Shown in pieces: positions 1-9,606 of a DNA stretch of 64,000 nucleotides. Within the stretch, counting starts at the first letter, position 1. Each line of letters begins with the position of its first letter. The translations under genes were made by a program, and so were the position numbers. The notes under the pieces are model-generated. The model saw nothing but the letters and a program-made list of their open reading frames with translations. It did not search any database and was not told where the DNA came from. The DNA is from Dyella sp. M7H15-1 (GTDB lineage: Bacteria > Pseudomonadota > Gammaproteobacteria > Xanthomonadales > Rhodanobacteraceae), in the NCBI RefSeq assembly GCF_004114615.1, contig NZ_CP035300.1, positions 1,612,001 to 1,676,000 of the forward strand, read 5' to 3'.

Positions 1-444
1 AACGCCGACGCGCTCGTTTTCTTCATGCTCGCGCTGTTGCTGCGATTCGTGCAATTTGCGCAGCGCATCTTCGCGTTCCGTATCCGCACTCGCTTCCTCG
101 GCAATCACGCTGCGTTTGACATAGGTGCGCTTGGCGCGCACTTCCACGTTCACCGTTTTGGCGCTGCTCTGCGTGCCGCGACCACCTGGCGTAGCGACTT
201 TCAATTCGCTGATCTTGCGGCGCTTCAGGGTGATCTGCCGCGGCGAGGAATCTTCCGTCTCGGCGGCCACGTCGGCCTTGCCGTGCGTGCGACGCAGGAA
301 ACCCAACAGCTTCACCTTTTCAGTGCTGCTGATGACTTGCTCCGGATCGGAGAACTTCATGCCCGCTTCGCCAAGCTGCGTAAGCAACCTGTCCACTGGC
401 ATACCCAGAACCTGGGCAAGTTGTTTGATTGTGACATCCGACAT
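1..444 (-). CDS. infB: Translation initiation factor IF-2, N-terminal part (runs off left edge)
   Basis: IF-2 is the GTPase that brings formyl-Met-tRNA to the 30S subunit. Only the first 148 codons are inside the window; the G domain and the rest lie beyond the left edge. The start is an ATG giving MSDVTIKQLAQVLGM, which is the classical IF2_N helical domain. It is followed by a charged linker rich in Lys, Arg and Glu, as expected in long gammaproteobacterial IF-2. It lies 127 nt downstream of nusA on the same strand, in the usual rimP-nusA-infB order. The frame is open to the window edge. Confidence 0.95.
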   Translation of the reverse strand, partial: MSDVTIKQLAQVLGMPVDRLLTQLGEAGMKFSDPEQVISSTEKVKLLGFLRRTHGKADVAAETEDSSPRQITLKRRKISELKVATPGGRGTQSSAKTVNVEVRAKRTYVKRSVIAEEASADTEREDALRKLHESQQQREHEENERVGV

Positions 445-571
445 CGTGTTCTTTCTCCGCCGTTCCCGCGCTTATCGTCCGTACAAAAATACTTTGCACG
501 GTTACCGCCATCCTTGGTGGAAACCCCGAAGGGTTCCTCGGCACGCTCATCCCGGGCGTGACCGCCCGCGG

Positions 572-2077
572 TTAGCCGCCCTTCTCCAGCTTTGCGATCA
601 TCGGCGCACGTGCGGCCATGATGAGTGCTGCAGCACAGTCTTCATCCATGCCGTCGATATCGATCAGGTCATCAACCGCGAGGTCGGCCAGATCGTCCAC
701 CGTCACTACGCCGCGCTCGGCGAGTGCATAGGCGGTGGCTTCATCCATGCCATTCAGTTCAAGCAGTTCCTGCGACGGTTGGTGCTCGTCCAGGTTTTCT
801 TCCACGGCCAGGGCCTCCGTCAGCAGCGAGTCGCGAGCACGTGCGCGAAGCTCCTCGACGATGTCCTCGTCGAAGCCTTCGATCGCCAGCAGCTCGGCGC
901 TTGGTACGTAGGCAATTTCCTCGACGCTGGAGAAACCTTCCTGCACGAGGATATTGGCAATTTCCTGGTCCACTTCCAGCTTGTCCATGAAGAGCTGGCG
1001 AGCGGATTCCTGCTCCGCTTCGCTCTTGGCTGCAACCTGATCCTGAGTCATCACGTTGAGCTGCCAGCCGGTCAGCTTGCTGGCCAGACGCACGTTCTGC
1101 CCACCGCGTCCGATGGCTTGGGAAAGCTTGTCCTCCGACACGGCGATGTCCATCGAGTGCTTGTCTTCATCCATGATGATGGATTGGACTTCGGCCGGAG
1201 CCATGGCATTGATCACGTATTGGGCCTGGTTTTCGTGCCACAGGATGATGTCCACGCGCTCGCCGTTCAGCTCGTTCGACACGGCCTGCACACGCGAACC
1301 ACGCATGCCGATGCAGGCACCGATAGGGTCGGTGCGACTGTCGTGAGCCACGACGGCAATCTTGGCGCGATCGCCGGGATCACGAGCGCAACCCTTGATT
1401 TCAACCAGTCCCTGGCCGACTTCCGGCACTTCCAGCTTGAACAGTTCGATCATGAATTCCGGCGCGGCGCGCGAGACGAACAATTGCGGACCGCGCACTT
1501 CGGAGCGCACTTCCTGCAGATAGCCTCGCACACGGTCGCCGACGCGATGCGATTCGCGCGGAATGGTCTTGTCGCGAGGAATGAACGCCTCAGCGTTGCC
1601 GCCCAAGTCGAGGTAGATGTTGCCGCGCTCGACGCGCTTGACGATGCCAGTGACCAGCTCGCCCACACGATCCTTGAATGCATCCACCACCTGCTGGCGC
1701 TCGGCTTCGCGCACGCGTTGCACGATCACCTGCTTGGCAGCCTGCGCGGCGATACGGCCGAATTCGGCGTTTTCGATCTGCTGCTCGATGTACTCGCCGA
1801 TGGCGGCATCCGCACGCTCATCGACGGCGTCCATCAGGCGCAATTGATGGAACGGCGATTCCATCTCGCCGTCGTCTGCGATGATTTCCCAGCGACGAAA
1901 GGTTTCATAGTCGCCGGAGGCACGATCGATGGAGACACGGATATCCGGATCTTCATCCGGGTAGCGCTTCTTGGCAGCCGACGCCAAGGCAGCTTCCATG
2001 GCCTGGAAGATCACGTCACGCGGCACGCCTTTTTCATTGGCAACCGCATCAACCACCAGCAAAAGCTCTTTGCTCAT
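572..2077 (-). CDS. nusA: Transcription termination/antitermination factor NusA
   Basis: NusA binds RNA polymerase and nascent RNA and controls pausing, termination and antitermination. The 501-residue product has the standard layout: N-terminal polymerase-binding domain (about 1-125), S1 domain (about 130-200), two KH domains (about 200-345, with IGRGGQNVRLA in the second) and two acidic helix-hairpin-helix repeats at the C-terminus (about 360-495). I chose the ATG giving MSKELLLVVD because GGAG stands 8 nt before it. A GTG three codons upstream has no better site. It lies between rimP and infB on the same strand. Confidence 0.97.
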   Translation of the reverse strand: MSKELLLVVDAVANEKGVPRDVIFQAMEAALASAAKKRYPDEDPDIRVSIDRASGDYETFRRWEIIADDGEMESPFHQLRLMDAVDERADAAIGEYIEQQIENAEFGRIAAQAAKQVIVQRVREAERQQVVDAFKDRVGELVTGIVKRVERGNIYLDLGGNAEAFIPRDKTIPRESHRVGDRVRGYLQEVRSEVRGPQLFVSRAAPEFMIELFKLEVPEVGQGLVEIKGCARDPGDRAKIAVVAHDSRTDPIGACIGMRGSRVQAVSNELNGERVDIILWHENQAQYVINAMAPAEVQSIIMDEDKHSMDIAVSEDKLSQAIGRGGQNVRLASKLTGWQLNVMTQDQVAAKSEAEQESARQLFMDKLEVDQEIANILVQEGFSSVEEIAYVPSAELLAIEGFDEDIVEELRARARDSLLTEALAVEENLDEHQPSQELLELNGMDEATAYALAERGVVTVDDLADLAVDDLIDIDGMDEDCAAALIMAARAPMIAKLEKGG

Positions 2078-2135
2078 TGCAACCACTCCGTGAACGCCAC
2101 CTGGCGCTCCATCGACAGATTGACCAGTTCAATAC

Positions 2136-2663
2136 TCATTTCTTCTTGCCCGGTTTGCGACCACCGGGTTTGGGCTGCGGCACGTATCCGAGCGCTGTCC
2201 AGTCCGGCACGATGCGCGCGCTTTCCACTGCGTCGTGCCCAAATTCAAACATCTTGCCTTCCGCTTCCAGTGCGATCTGACTGCCTTCCACCGAGGCTAC
2301 CTTGCCGCGCAGGCGGCGGCGGCCTTCCAGCGGCGCCTTCAACAGCAGTTTCACTTCCTTGCCGACGACCTTGGCAAACTGCTCGACAGTAAACAGCGGG
2401 CGATCGATGCCCGGCGAGGAGACTTCCAGTACATAGTGACCGGGAATCGGGTCCTCAACGTCGAGCAGCGCCGAGAGCTCGCGGCTGGCCACTTCGCAGT
2501 CATCGAGCGTAACTTCACGCCCTTCCCCGCTCTTATCCGCAATGTCCAAATACACGCGCAACGTACTTTGCCCTTGCGAAGGGCTGAATTCCACCCCGAG
2601 ACATGCCAGCTGCAAATCAGCCAGAGCCTCGGTAAATCGTTGCGCGAGTGCTTGCGTATCCAT
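2136..2663 (-). CDS. rimP: Ribosome maturation factor RimP
   Basis: RimP helps assemble the 30S ribosomal subunit. The 175-residue protein shows the RimP N-domain (about 1-85, with LRVYLDI and the [10 protein letters not shown] segment) and the C-terminal SH3-like domain (about 90-150), then a Lys-rich tail. It is the first gene of the rimP-nusA-infB group and is separated from the upstream tRNA-fMet by a terminator and an inverted repeat. The AGG of the inverted repeat's end (CAGGCTC) lies 10 nt before the ATG and is the only ribosome-binding-site candidate visible. Confidence 0.96.
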   Translation of the reverse strand: MDTQALAQRFTEALADLQLACLGVEFSPSQGQSTLRVYLDIADKSGEGREVTLDDCEVASRELSALLDVEDPIPGHYVLEVSSPGIDRPLFTVEQFAKVVGKEVKLLLKAPLEGRRRLRGKVASVEGSQIALEAEGKMFEFGHDAVESARIVPDWTALGYVPQPKPGGRKPGKKK

Positions 2664-2668
2664 GTATT

Positions 2669-2721
2669 GTGAGCCTGTTTATGGTCTCTGCGTAACCCGC
2701 GCAGAGACCATAAACAGGCCC
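2669..2721. repeat. Minimal copy of the CAGGCTC inverted-repeat element
   Basis: Perfect 20-bp arms at 2673-2692 and 2700-2719 (GCCTGTTTATGGTCTC and its complement) enclose 7 nt. Arm and loop sequence match the ends of the three roughly 267-bp elements in the nuo operon, so this is a copy with the middle absent. It fills the space directly upstream of rimP. On the minus strand it would form a strong hairpin just before the rimP start. Confidence 0.85.
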
Positions 2722-2862
2722 ACTGCACCATCAGAAACAAAAAATGGGCTCAAGCGGCCCATTCCCTTATCTCGCCGATGTACTGACTCTTCCAGGCTCT
2801 TTCCCTACACCTAATCATTGCCATTATGGCCCAATAAAGCGCATCGCATCCTTGCACCCAAC

Positions 2863-2886
2863 AAAAAAGCCTCGCTAGGAGGCTTT
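2863..2886 (-). terminator. Rho-independent terminator after tRNA-fMet
   Basis: On the minus strand an 8-bp stem (AAAGCCTC / GAGGCTTT) with a 5-nt loop is followed by a run of T. It begins 18 nt past the tRNA 3' end and separates the tRNA from rimP. Confidence 0.85.
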
Positions 2887-2903
2887 CTTGTCTAAGAAAG
2901 ATC

Positions 2904-2980
2904 TGGTAGCGGGGGCAGGATTCGAACCTGCGACCTTCGGGTTATGAGCCCGACGAGCTGCCAGACTGCTCCACCCCGCA
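2904..2980 (-). tRNA. tRNA-fMet (CAT), initiator
   Basis: This is a 77-nt tRNA with encoded CCA and anticodon CAT. The initiator identity is visible in the three consecutive G-C pairs of the anticodon stem (GGG/CCC around CTCATAA) and in the unpaired first position. Position 1 is U and position 72 is U, so the 1-72 mismatch needed for formylation is kept, but as U-U rather than the C-A of E. coli. It lies upstream of rimP, as in many gammaproteobacteria. Confidence 0.96.
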
Positions 2981-3068
2981 TCAGAGTTTGAGAATTCTAG
3001 CGATATGGTCGAATTCTTGCAAGCTTGAAATGGGCTCTTTCTCGTTTCACAAGTACGAAACACTCACC

Positions 3069-4511
3069 TCAACCCGCAAAAGCCTGCTTGCACCAACCCA
3101 GCAACGGGCCCCAGTACACACCCAGCACAAGCAGCACCAATGCATTCACCGACAACGCCACACGCAGGGTGAAATCCGGCTGAAGACGCACAGCAGTGCC
3201 TTCCACCGGCTTGTCGAAGTACATCACTTTCACGACGTGCAGGTAGTAGTACAAGCCGATGATGGCAAACACCGCACCAACGATCGCCAGCCACATCATG
3301 CCAGCGTGGATAGCAGCCTGCAGCACTAGCAACTTGGCGAAGAAGCCGAACAGCGGCGGCACGCCTGCCAGCGAGAACAGGCATAACATCATCAGGAAAG
3401 CCATCCACGGTGAACGCTGGTTCAGGCCCTTGAAGTCATCGATTTCTTCGCATTCGAAACCAGCCCGGCTGAGCGCAAGAATCACACCGAAAGCGGCGGT
3501 CGACATCAGCGCATAGCTGATCGCATAGAACATCGCCGAGGAATAACCTTCAGGCCCTGCATTGACCAGACCCAGCAGCAGATAACCCATGTGAGAGATG
3601 GTCGAGTAAGCGAGCAGACGCTTGAGGTTGGTCTGCACGATGGCAACCAGGTTACCCACGGCGAGCGACAGCACTGCCAGCACGGCAAGCATGAGCTGCC
3701 ACTGATGGGCCATATCGCCCATACCCGTGGCCAGCAAGCGGAAGGCCATGCCAAAAGCAGCCAGCTTCGGCGCCGAACCGATGAACACGGTCACGGCGGT
3801 CGGCGAGCCCTGGTAAACGTCCGGAATCCACATATGGAACGGTGCGGCGCCCAGTTTGAACGCAATGCCGATGATCATGAAGATCAGGCCGAACACCAGC
3901 AGATGCGGCATCGCGCTGTACGGAATGGCTTCATGCAGTTGCATCAGATCAAGCGTACCGGTAGCACCGTACACCATCGACATGCCATACAGCAGCATGC
4001 CTGAGGCTAACGCACCCAGCACGAAATACTTGATGGCGGCTTCTGACGACAGCTTCGAATCACGGTTCAGCGCCACCAATGCGTACGACGAAAGCGTGAG
4101 CAATTCCAGACCCAGATAGATCATGATCAGGTTGCCGGCCGACACCAGCAGCATCACACCGATCACTGCAAAGATCATCAGCGTGTAGAACTCGCCGATG
4201 AAAAGCTTGCGATCACTCAGGTACGGCTTGGCATAGATGAATACCAGAACAGTGCTCAGCAAGGCAAAGACTTTAAGGATCTCAGCCACACCATCACGGA
4301 TGAACATGCCATTGAAGGCTTTGACTGCGCCATCAGGCTGATGCGCAACCACCAGATAGATACAAACGACCAGCACAAAGATGGATGCCCAGTGGATAGT
4401 GGTAACACGCTGGTTGTCTGGCAGGAAGGCATCCGCCAGTAGGAGCACACACGCCGCGGCCACCAGATAGAACTCCGGTACCATGATGAGAATGTCGTTA
4501 AAAGTCGGCAT
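3069..4511 (-). CDS. nuoN: NADH-quinone oxidoreductase subunit N
   Basis: NuoN is one of the three antiporter-like proton-pumping membrane subunits of respiratory complex I. The 480-residue product is almost entirely hydrophobic helices and has the Proton_antipo_M core. That core includes the Lys/His-bearing segments around LGALASGMLLYG and NLKRLLAYSTISHMGYLL. It is the last gene of the nuo operon, with its start 12 nt after nuoM ends. No terminator was recognised directly after it; the intergenic stretch to the tRNA is short. Confidence 0.97.
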   Translation of the reverse strand: MPTFNDILIMVPEFYLVAAACVLLLADAFLPDNQRVTTIHWASIFVLVVCIYLVVAHQPDGAVKAFNGMFIRDGVAEILKVFALLSTVLVFIYAKPYLSDRKLFIGEFYTLMIFAVIGVMLLVSAGNLIMIYLGLELLTLSSYALVALNRDSKLSSEAAIKYFVLGALASGMLLYGMSMVYGATGTLDLMQLHEAIPYSAMPHLLVFGLIFMIIGIAFKLGAAPFHMWIPDVYQGSPTAVTVFIGSAPKLAAFGMAFRLLATGMGDMAHQWQLMLAVLAVLSLAVGNLVAIVQTNLKRLLAYSTISHMGYLLLGLVNAGPEGYSSAMFYAISYALMSTAAFGVILALSRAGFECEEIDDFKGLNQRSPWMAFLMMLCLFSLAGVPPLFGFFAKLLVLQAAIHAGMMWLAIVGAVFAIIGLYYYLHVVKVMYFDKPVEGTAVRLQPDFTLRVALSVNALVLLVLGVYWGPLLGWCKQAFAG

Positions 4512-4523
4512 GTTCGCTCTCGA

Positions 4524-6032
4524 TCAGACCTTGTGAATGGCCAGCAACTGGACGAGCTGCGTAACCGAGCTGTCCATCAGATGGGTCAGCGGTTCGGGCC
4601 AGACGCCGACGATCAGCACCAGCGCGGCGAACGCGCCTAGCACGATAGTCTCGCGCCCATTGATATCCTTCATCTCAGCTACGTGGGCGTTAGTGACATC
4701 GCCCCACAGAACGCGCTTGACCAGATACAGCGTGTAGGCCGCGCCGATGATCAGAGTGAAGGCGGCGAACAGCGCAATCCATGGATTGGCGCTGAAGCTG
4801 GCCAGGATCACCATGAACTCGCCCACGAAACCGCTGGTGCCCGGCAGGCCGCAATTGGCCATGGCGAACAACACGTAGAAGAAACCGAACCACGGCATCA
4901 CGTTGATCACGCCGCCGTAATCCTTGATCAGGCGAGTGTGCATGCGGTCGTACAACACGCCAATGCAGGAGAACATCGCACCCGAGACGAAGCCGTGCGA
5001 AATCATCTGCACCATCGCACCCTGCATGCCAAGGCGGGCGGCATTGGTATTGCCCTGCTCGCGCACCAGCATGAAGGCGATGAAGATACCCAGGGTGACG
5101 AAGCCCATGTGCGCCACGGACGAGTACGCCACCAGCTTCTTCATATCCTCCTGCACTAGCGCGACGTAACCGATGTAGACCACGGCGATCAAGCTCAGCA
5201 AGATCACCAGCCAAGCGAACTGCGCGGACGCATCCGGTACGATCGGCAGGCTGAAACGTAGGAAACCGTAACCACCAATCTTCAACATGACTGCCGCCAG
5301 CACCACCGAACCGCCGGTCGGCGCTTCCACGTGGGCATCCGGCAACCAGGTATGCACTGGCACCATGGGCACCTTCACCGCAAACGCGATCAGGAAGGCG
5401 AAGAACAACCAGCTCTGCTCGGTCAGCGTGAGCGGCAGCGTCGCGAGAGTGTGCAGATCCCAGGTGCCCGCCTTCAGGTACAGATAGATCAGGCCGATCA
5501 GCATGAAGATCGAGCCCAGGAAGGTATAGATGAAGAACTTCAGGGTCGCATAGACGCGGCGCGGGCCACCCCAGATGCCAATGAGGATGAACATCGGAAT
5601 CAGCATCGCCTCGAAGAACACATAGAACAGCAAGGCATCGGTGGCGCAGAACACACCGATCATCAGGCCTTCGAGCACCAGCATGGCAGCCATGTATTGG
5701 TGCGGTTTGTCCTGGATCACTTCCCAGGCGCCGATGATGACCAGGATGCCCACAAAGGTGGTCAGCAGGATCAGAGCCACCGAGATGCCGTCGACAGACA
5801 ACGCATAGTGCACGTTGAGCGCGGAGATCCACAGATGGTTTTCGGCCAACTGCATGCCGCCCGCATCCGCGTTGTACTGCGGGATCAAGTACAAGCTGAC
5901 GGTAAAGGTGAGGATGGCCACCAGCAAGGATAGCCAGCGGGCCGTGTTGGGCCGGTCCGAACCGGCCAGCAGGACAGGCACCGCGCCTGCGATGGGCAGC
6001 CAGATCAGCAGGCTGAGCAGATGATTGAACAT
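4524..6032 (-). CDS. nuoM: NADH-quinone oxidoreductase subunit M
   Basis: NuoM is an antiporter-like proton-pumping membrane subunit of complex I. The 502-residue polytopic protein carries the family signatures VEAPTGGSVVLAAVMLK and DMKKLVAYSSVAHMGFV and the conserved Glu in the early helix near LIMIGVFCATDALLFYVFFE. It has its own GGGGAAGGG Shine-Dalgarno sequence 6 nt before the ATG. The gap to nuoL upstream is filled by repeat element A. Confidence 0.97.
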   Translation of the reverse strand: MFNHLLSLLIWLPIAGAVPVLLAGSDRPNTARWLSLLVAILTFTVSLYLIPQYNADAGGMQLAENHLWISALNVHYALSVDGISVALILLTTFVGILVIIGAWEVIQDKPHQYMAAMLVLEGLMIGVFCATDALLFYVFFEAMLIPMFILIGIWGGPRRVYATLKFFIYTFLGSIFMLIGLIYLYLKAGTWDLHTLATLPLTLTEQSWLFFAFLIAFAVKVPMVPVHTWLPDAHVEAPTGGSVVLAAVMLKIGGYGFLRFSLPIVPDASAQFAWLVILLSLIAVVYIGYVALVQEDMKKLVAYSSVAHMGFVTLGIFIAFMLVREQGNTNAARLGMQGAMVQMISHGFVSGAMFSCIGVLYDRMHTRLIKDYGGVINVMPWFGFFYVLFAMANCGLPGTSGFVGEFMVILASFSANPWIALFAAFTLIIGAAYTLYLVKRVLWGDVTNAHVAEMKDINGRETIVLGAFAALVLIVGVWPEPLTHLMDSSVTQLVQLLAIHKV

Positions 6033-6048
6033 GAAGCCCTTCCCCTCA

Positions 6049-6313
6049 GTGCCCGTTTAGGGTCTTGGCGTAGCCCGCGTTGTCACGGTGCGTCCGCCAG
6101 GTGGTAGTGTGCGGCGCAGCGCTTGCCTGGCTGGCAAGCCAAGCCGCGCGTACACCGCTCGTGGGCGCACCGTGGCAACCCTTCGGGCCGGAGCTGTTCG
6201 CTCGCCGGGCTGCGTCCTCACTCAGTTGTGTATCGACATACACGTCTTCGTTCCTCCTTGCCCGACAAGCAAACAGATCCGGCGCGGGCCACGCCAAGAC
6301 CCTAAACGGGCAC
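6049..6313. repeat. Element A: 265-bp intergenic element with ~30-bp terminal inverted repeats
   Basis: The left end (GTGCCCGTTTAGGGTCTTGG...) and right end are complementary over about 30 positions. Inside is a nested inverted repeat (CACGGTGCG at 6085 and CGCACCGTG at 6167) and a short palindrome GTGTAT-CGAC-ATACAC near 6228-6243. The same internal landmarks are in elements B and C. It lies exactly between nuoL and nuoM and no open frame is conserved across copies with a start. It may be a miniature transposable element or a structured intergenic repeat. Confidence 0.85.
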
Positions 6314-8352
6314 TACTGTCCGACCAGCCAGTACCCACCCAGAAGCAGGATGAGGCCGAGGATCATCGCGAATGCATAGTGGTAGAGATAACCGGACTGC
6401 ACGCGACGTACGCCGGAAGCGATGCGCCTGACCATGCTGGCCGACCCATCGATCAGCACACCGTCAATCACCGCGGCATCGCCCCCTTTCCATAGCATGC
6501 GACCCAAGGCGATACCACCACGTGCGAACACGATGTAGTAAACCGCATCGAACCAGTACTTATGGTTCAGCACGTTATAAAGCGGCTGGAACGCGCGACG
6601 CAGACGATCAGCGACAGACGGATTGAAGAGGTAGATGTAGGTGGTAATGATGAACGCCAGCACCACCAACCCGAATGGCAGGGTGATGAAGCCTTTCGCA
6701 ACGGCGGAAAGCGCGTCATGGAACTCGTGCCCAAGCTCACTGAGTACATCGTTCGATTTATTAACTTTGATCGCCTGACCGAACCAGCCGCCGAACAGCA
6801 TCGGCTTGGCGGTGAAGAAACCCACCAGCAAGGAGGGAATGGCCAGCAAGATCAGCGGCAGTGTAACCACCCACGGCGACTCCTTCGGGGCCTCGTGCAT
6901 GATGCCGGCCTCATGATGACCATGATCGTCCTTATGAGACACATGATGGCCGTGGCCATGATGATCGTCATGCACGATGGTGAAACGTTCCTTGCCGTGG
7001 AAAGTCATATACATCTGGCGGAACGTATAGGTTGCCGTCACGAAGGCACCCGCCACCACGCAAAAATAGGCGTAATGCGCGCCCCAACGATGGGACTCAC
7101 CTACCGCTTCGATGATCGTGTCCTTCGAGAAAAAGCCCGCCGTTCCCGGGAACGCCACGAGCGCCAGCGATCCGATCCACATAGTGATCCAGGTGATCGG
7201 CATGTACTTGCGCAGGCCACCCATGTAGCGCATGTCCTGCTCATGGTGCATGGCGATGATCACCGAACCGGCGCCGAGGAAAAGCAGCGCCTTGAAGAAG
7301 GCGTGGGTCATCAGGTGGAACACGGCGCCAGCGTAAGCCGACACGCCGAGTGCGACAGTCATGTAGCCCAACTGTGACAGCGTCGAGTACGCCACCACAC
7401 GCTTGATGTCGTTCTGCACGATGCCGATCAAGCCAGTGAACAACGCACCGGTAGCACCGATAACCAGCACGAAGCTCAGCGCGGTTTCCGACAACTCGTA
7501 CAGCGGCGACATGCGCGCCACCATAAAGATGCCCGCCGTCACCATGGTTGCCGCGTGAATCAGCGCGGAGATCGGGGTTGGGCCTTCCATCGAGTCGGGG
7601 AGCCACACATGCAGCGGCACCTGCGCCGACTTACCCATCGCACCGATAAACAACAGGATGCAAATCACCGTCGCCGCATCCCAGTGAATGTTCTGGGTGA
7701 GTGTCAGCGTCTTACCGACCAGGGTCGGAGCCGCAGCGAACGCGCTGGCGTAGTCCAGGGTGCCCAGGAAGTACAAAATCGCGCCAATACCCAGCAGGAA
7801 GCCGAAATCACCTACGCGATTGACTACGAACGCCTTGAGGTTGGCGAAGATCGCCGTTGGGCGCTTGTACCAGAAACCGATCAGCAGGTACGACACCAGG
7901 CCCACTGCTTCCCAGCCAAAGAAGAGCTGCAGGAAGTTGTTGCTCATCACGAGCATCAACATCGAGAAAGTGAACAGCGAGATGTAGCTGAAGAAGCGTT
8001 GGTAGCCGTCGTCATCCGCCATGTAGCCGATGGTGTACACATGCACCAGCAGCGAAACGAAGGTGACCACCACCATCATCATGGCGGTGAGGCGGTCGAT
8101 CAGGAAGCCCACACTGGCGGTGTATTTGCCGATTTCGAACCACGTATAGATGTTGTGGTTGTAGACCGGCGCGTCGCCCGCGGTGATCTGATACAGGACG
8201 TAGAACGATAGGCCGCAGGAAACCAGCAGACCGAGAATAGTGACGCTATGCGCACCAACGCGACCGATCTGCTTACCGAGGAACCCGGCCAGCAGACAAC
8301 CGACCAGCGGTGCCAGGGCGATGGTCAACAGAATGGAGGTGGAAAGTTCCAT
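6313..8352 (-). CDS. nuoL: NADH-quinone oxidoreductase subunit L
   Basis: NuoL is the distal antiporter-like subunit of complex I, including the long lateral helix. The 679-residue protein has the N-terminal Oxidored_q1_N part (about 65-115), the proton-pumping core (about 130-410, with SMEGPTPISALIHAATMVTAG) and a C-terminal lateral-helix region. A His-rich hydrophilic stretch lies near residues 460-485 (HDDHHGHGHHVSHKDDHGHH). The ATG is 5 nt from the end of repeat element B, whose AGG (in CAGGCTC) lies 9 nt before the start and is the best Shine-Dalgarno candidate. Confidence 0.97.
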   Translation of the reverse strand: MELSTSILLTIALAPLVGCLLAGFLGKQIGRVGAHSVTILGLLVSCGLSFYVLYQITAGDAPVYNHNIYTWFEIGKYTASVGFLIDRLTAMMMVVVTFVSLLVHVYTIGYMADDDGYQRFFSYISLFTFSMLMLVMSNNFLQLFFGWEAVGLVSYLLIGFWYKRPTAIFANLKAFVVNRVGDFGFLLGIGAILYFLGTLDYASAFAAAPTLVGKTLTLTQNIHWDAATVICILLFIGAMGKSAQVPLHVWLPDSMEGPTPISALIHAATMVTAGIFMVARMSPLYELSETALSFVLVIGATGALFTGLIGIVQNDIKRVVAYSTLSQLGYMTVALGVSAYAGAVFHLMTHAFFKALLFLGAGSVIIAMHHEQDMRYMGGLRKYMPITWITMWIGSLALVAFPGTAGFFSKDTIIEAVGESHRWGAHYAYFCVVAGAFVTATYTFRQMYMTFHGKERFTIVHDDHHGHGHHVSHKDDHGHHEAGIMHEAPKESPWVVTLPLILLAIPSLLVGFFTAKPMLFGGWFGQAIKVNKSNDVLSELGHEFHDALSAVAKGFITLPFGLVVLAFIITTYIYLFNPSVADRLRRAFQPLYNVLNHKYWFDAVYYIVFARGGIALGRMLWKGGDAAVIDGVLIDGSASMVRRIASGVRRVQSGYLYHYAFAMILGLILLLGGYWLVGQ

Positions 8353-8357
8353 GGTTT

Positions 8358-8625
8358 AGAGCCTGTTTAGAGTCTCGGCGTAGCCCGCGTTGTTACGGTG
8401 CGTTCGCCAGGTGATAGTGCACGGCGCAGCACTTGCCTGACTGGCAAGCCAAGCCGTGCGCGCACCGCTCGTGGACGCACCGTAACAACCCGAAGGGCTG
8501 GGTCTGTTTGCTCGCCGGGCGGCGTCCTCTCTCAGTGGTGTATCGACATACACGCCTTCGTTCCTCCTTGCCCGTCAGGCAAACAGATCCCGGCGCGGGC
8601 CACGCCGAAACCCTAAACAGGCTCT
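8358..8625. repeat. Element B: 268-bp intergenic element with terminal inverted repeats
   Basis: It begins AGAGCCTGTTTAGAGTCTCG and ends with the near-complement, TIRs about 30 bp. The inside is clearly homologous to element A in the same orientation, including the nested TACGGTGCG/CGCACCGTA pair and the GTGTAT-CGAC-ATACAC palindrome near 8539-8554. It fills the junction between nuoK and nuoL. Its left end supplies the sequence just upstream of the nuoL ATG. Confidence 0.87.
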
Positions 8626-8930
8626 CACCCCTTCATACTGTCGATTTCGGCAACGTTGACCGTGCCGCGGTTACGGAACAGCAGGACCAAGATCGCCAGG
8701 CCGATCGCGGATTCCGCGGCAGCCACAGTAAGAATGAAGAAAACGAAGACCTGCCCCGCCACGTCATGATTGAAACGCGAGAAGGCTACGAAGTTGATGT
8801 TGACGGCGAGCAGCATCAGCTCGATCGCCATCAGCAGCACGATGACGTTCTTACGATTGATGAACAGGCCGGCCACCGAGATGCAGAACAGGATCGCACC
8901 AAGCACGATGTAGTGTGAAAGCGTAATCAC
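8625..8930 (-). CDS. nuoK: NADH-quinone oxidoreductase subunit K
   Basis: NuoK is a small membrane subunit of complex I (homologue of ND4L). The 101-residue protein has three transmembrane helices. It has the two conserved membrane glutamates, in helix 2 ([13 protein letters not shown]) and helix 3 ([11 protein letters not shown]), known to take part in proton transfer. The start overlaps the nuoJ stop by 4 nt (ATGA), so translation is probably coupled. Confidence 0.97.
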   Translation of the reverse strand: MITLSHYIVLGAILFCISVAGLFINRKNVIVLLMAIELMLLAVNINFVAFSRFNHDVAGQVFVFFILTVAAAESAIGLAILVLLFRNRGTVNVAEIDSMKG

Positions 8931-9595
8931 GGCTTGGACTCCTGTGTCGATGAAGTCTGGACCAGTGCAGCCTGGCTTTCAACCGGACGCTCGGCGGCCA
9001 TCTTCACGACGCGGACGCGATCGCGCGGATTCACCGCCACCTGTTCGCTAGCCTGCTGGTGACGGACACCCTTGCGCTGGCGCAAGGTCAGAGCCACCGC
9101 AGCAATCACACCAACGGTAAGAATCAATGCAGCGACTTCAAACGGCAACAGGTACTGTGTATAGAGTGCCTGGCCAAGCCATGCGGTATTGGACATGCCG
9201 GCGGCGGTGGCCGGATTCTCGCCCATAGTCTGCGCGTGCATCACGCGCACGCCGATAAGGCCCAGCATCTCCACCAACATTGCCACGGCCACGATCAGGC
9301 CTACTGGCAGGTATTTTACGAAGCCCTCGCGCAGTTTTTCCTGATCGATGTCGAGCATCATCACCACGAACAGAAACAGCACCATCACCGCACCGACGTA
9401 GACCACGATCAGCGCGATAGCGAGAAATTCAGCTTCAGCCAACATCCAGATACAAGCGGTGCTGAAGAAGGTGAGCACCAACGCGAGCACGGCATGTACC
9501 GAGTTGCGCAGCGTCACCACCGACAGCGCAGCCACGACGGTGACCACCGCGAAGGCGTAGAAACAAACAAGTTGGAACACAGACGGATCGATCAT
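8927..9595 (-). CDS. nuoJ: NADH-quinone oxidoreductase subunit J
   Basis: NuoJ is a membrane subunit of complex I (homologue of ND6). The 222-residue protein has five predicted helices in its first 165 residues, including the conserved [17 protein letters not shown] helix. A hydrophilic C-terminal tail of about 50 residues ends in STQESKP; that tail is longer than in E. coli NuoJ. It lies 11 nt after nuoI and overlaps nuoK by 4 nt. Confidence 0.96.
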   Translation of the reverse strand: MIDPSVFQLVCFYAFAVVTVVAALSVVTLRNSVHAVLALVLTFFSTACIWMLAEAEFLAIALIVVYVGAVMVLFLFVVMMLDIDQEKLREGFVKYLPVGLIVAVAMLVEMLGLIGVRVMHAQTMGENPATAAGMSNTAWLGQALYTQYLLPFEVAALILTVGVIAAVALTLRQRKGVRHQQASEQVAVNPRDRVRVVKMAAERPVESQAALVQTSSTQESKP

Positions 9596-9606
9596 CGATA
9601 GTGTCC

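Noticed and set aside
125-2392. 755-codon plus-strand frame opposite nusA and rimP
   Set aside because: It is the antisense shadow of two certain genes, with Arg/His-rich composition and no recognisable domain.
6046-8553. Similar short frames inside elements A, B and C (VYVDTQLSED...RAN)
   Set aside because: The likeness follows from DNA similarity of the elements; starts are not conserved, the third copy diverges after 20 codons, and changes are not mainly silent.
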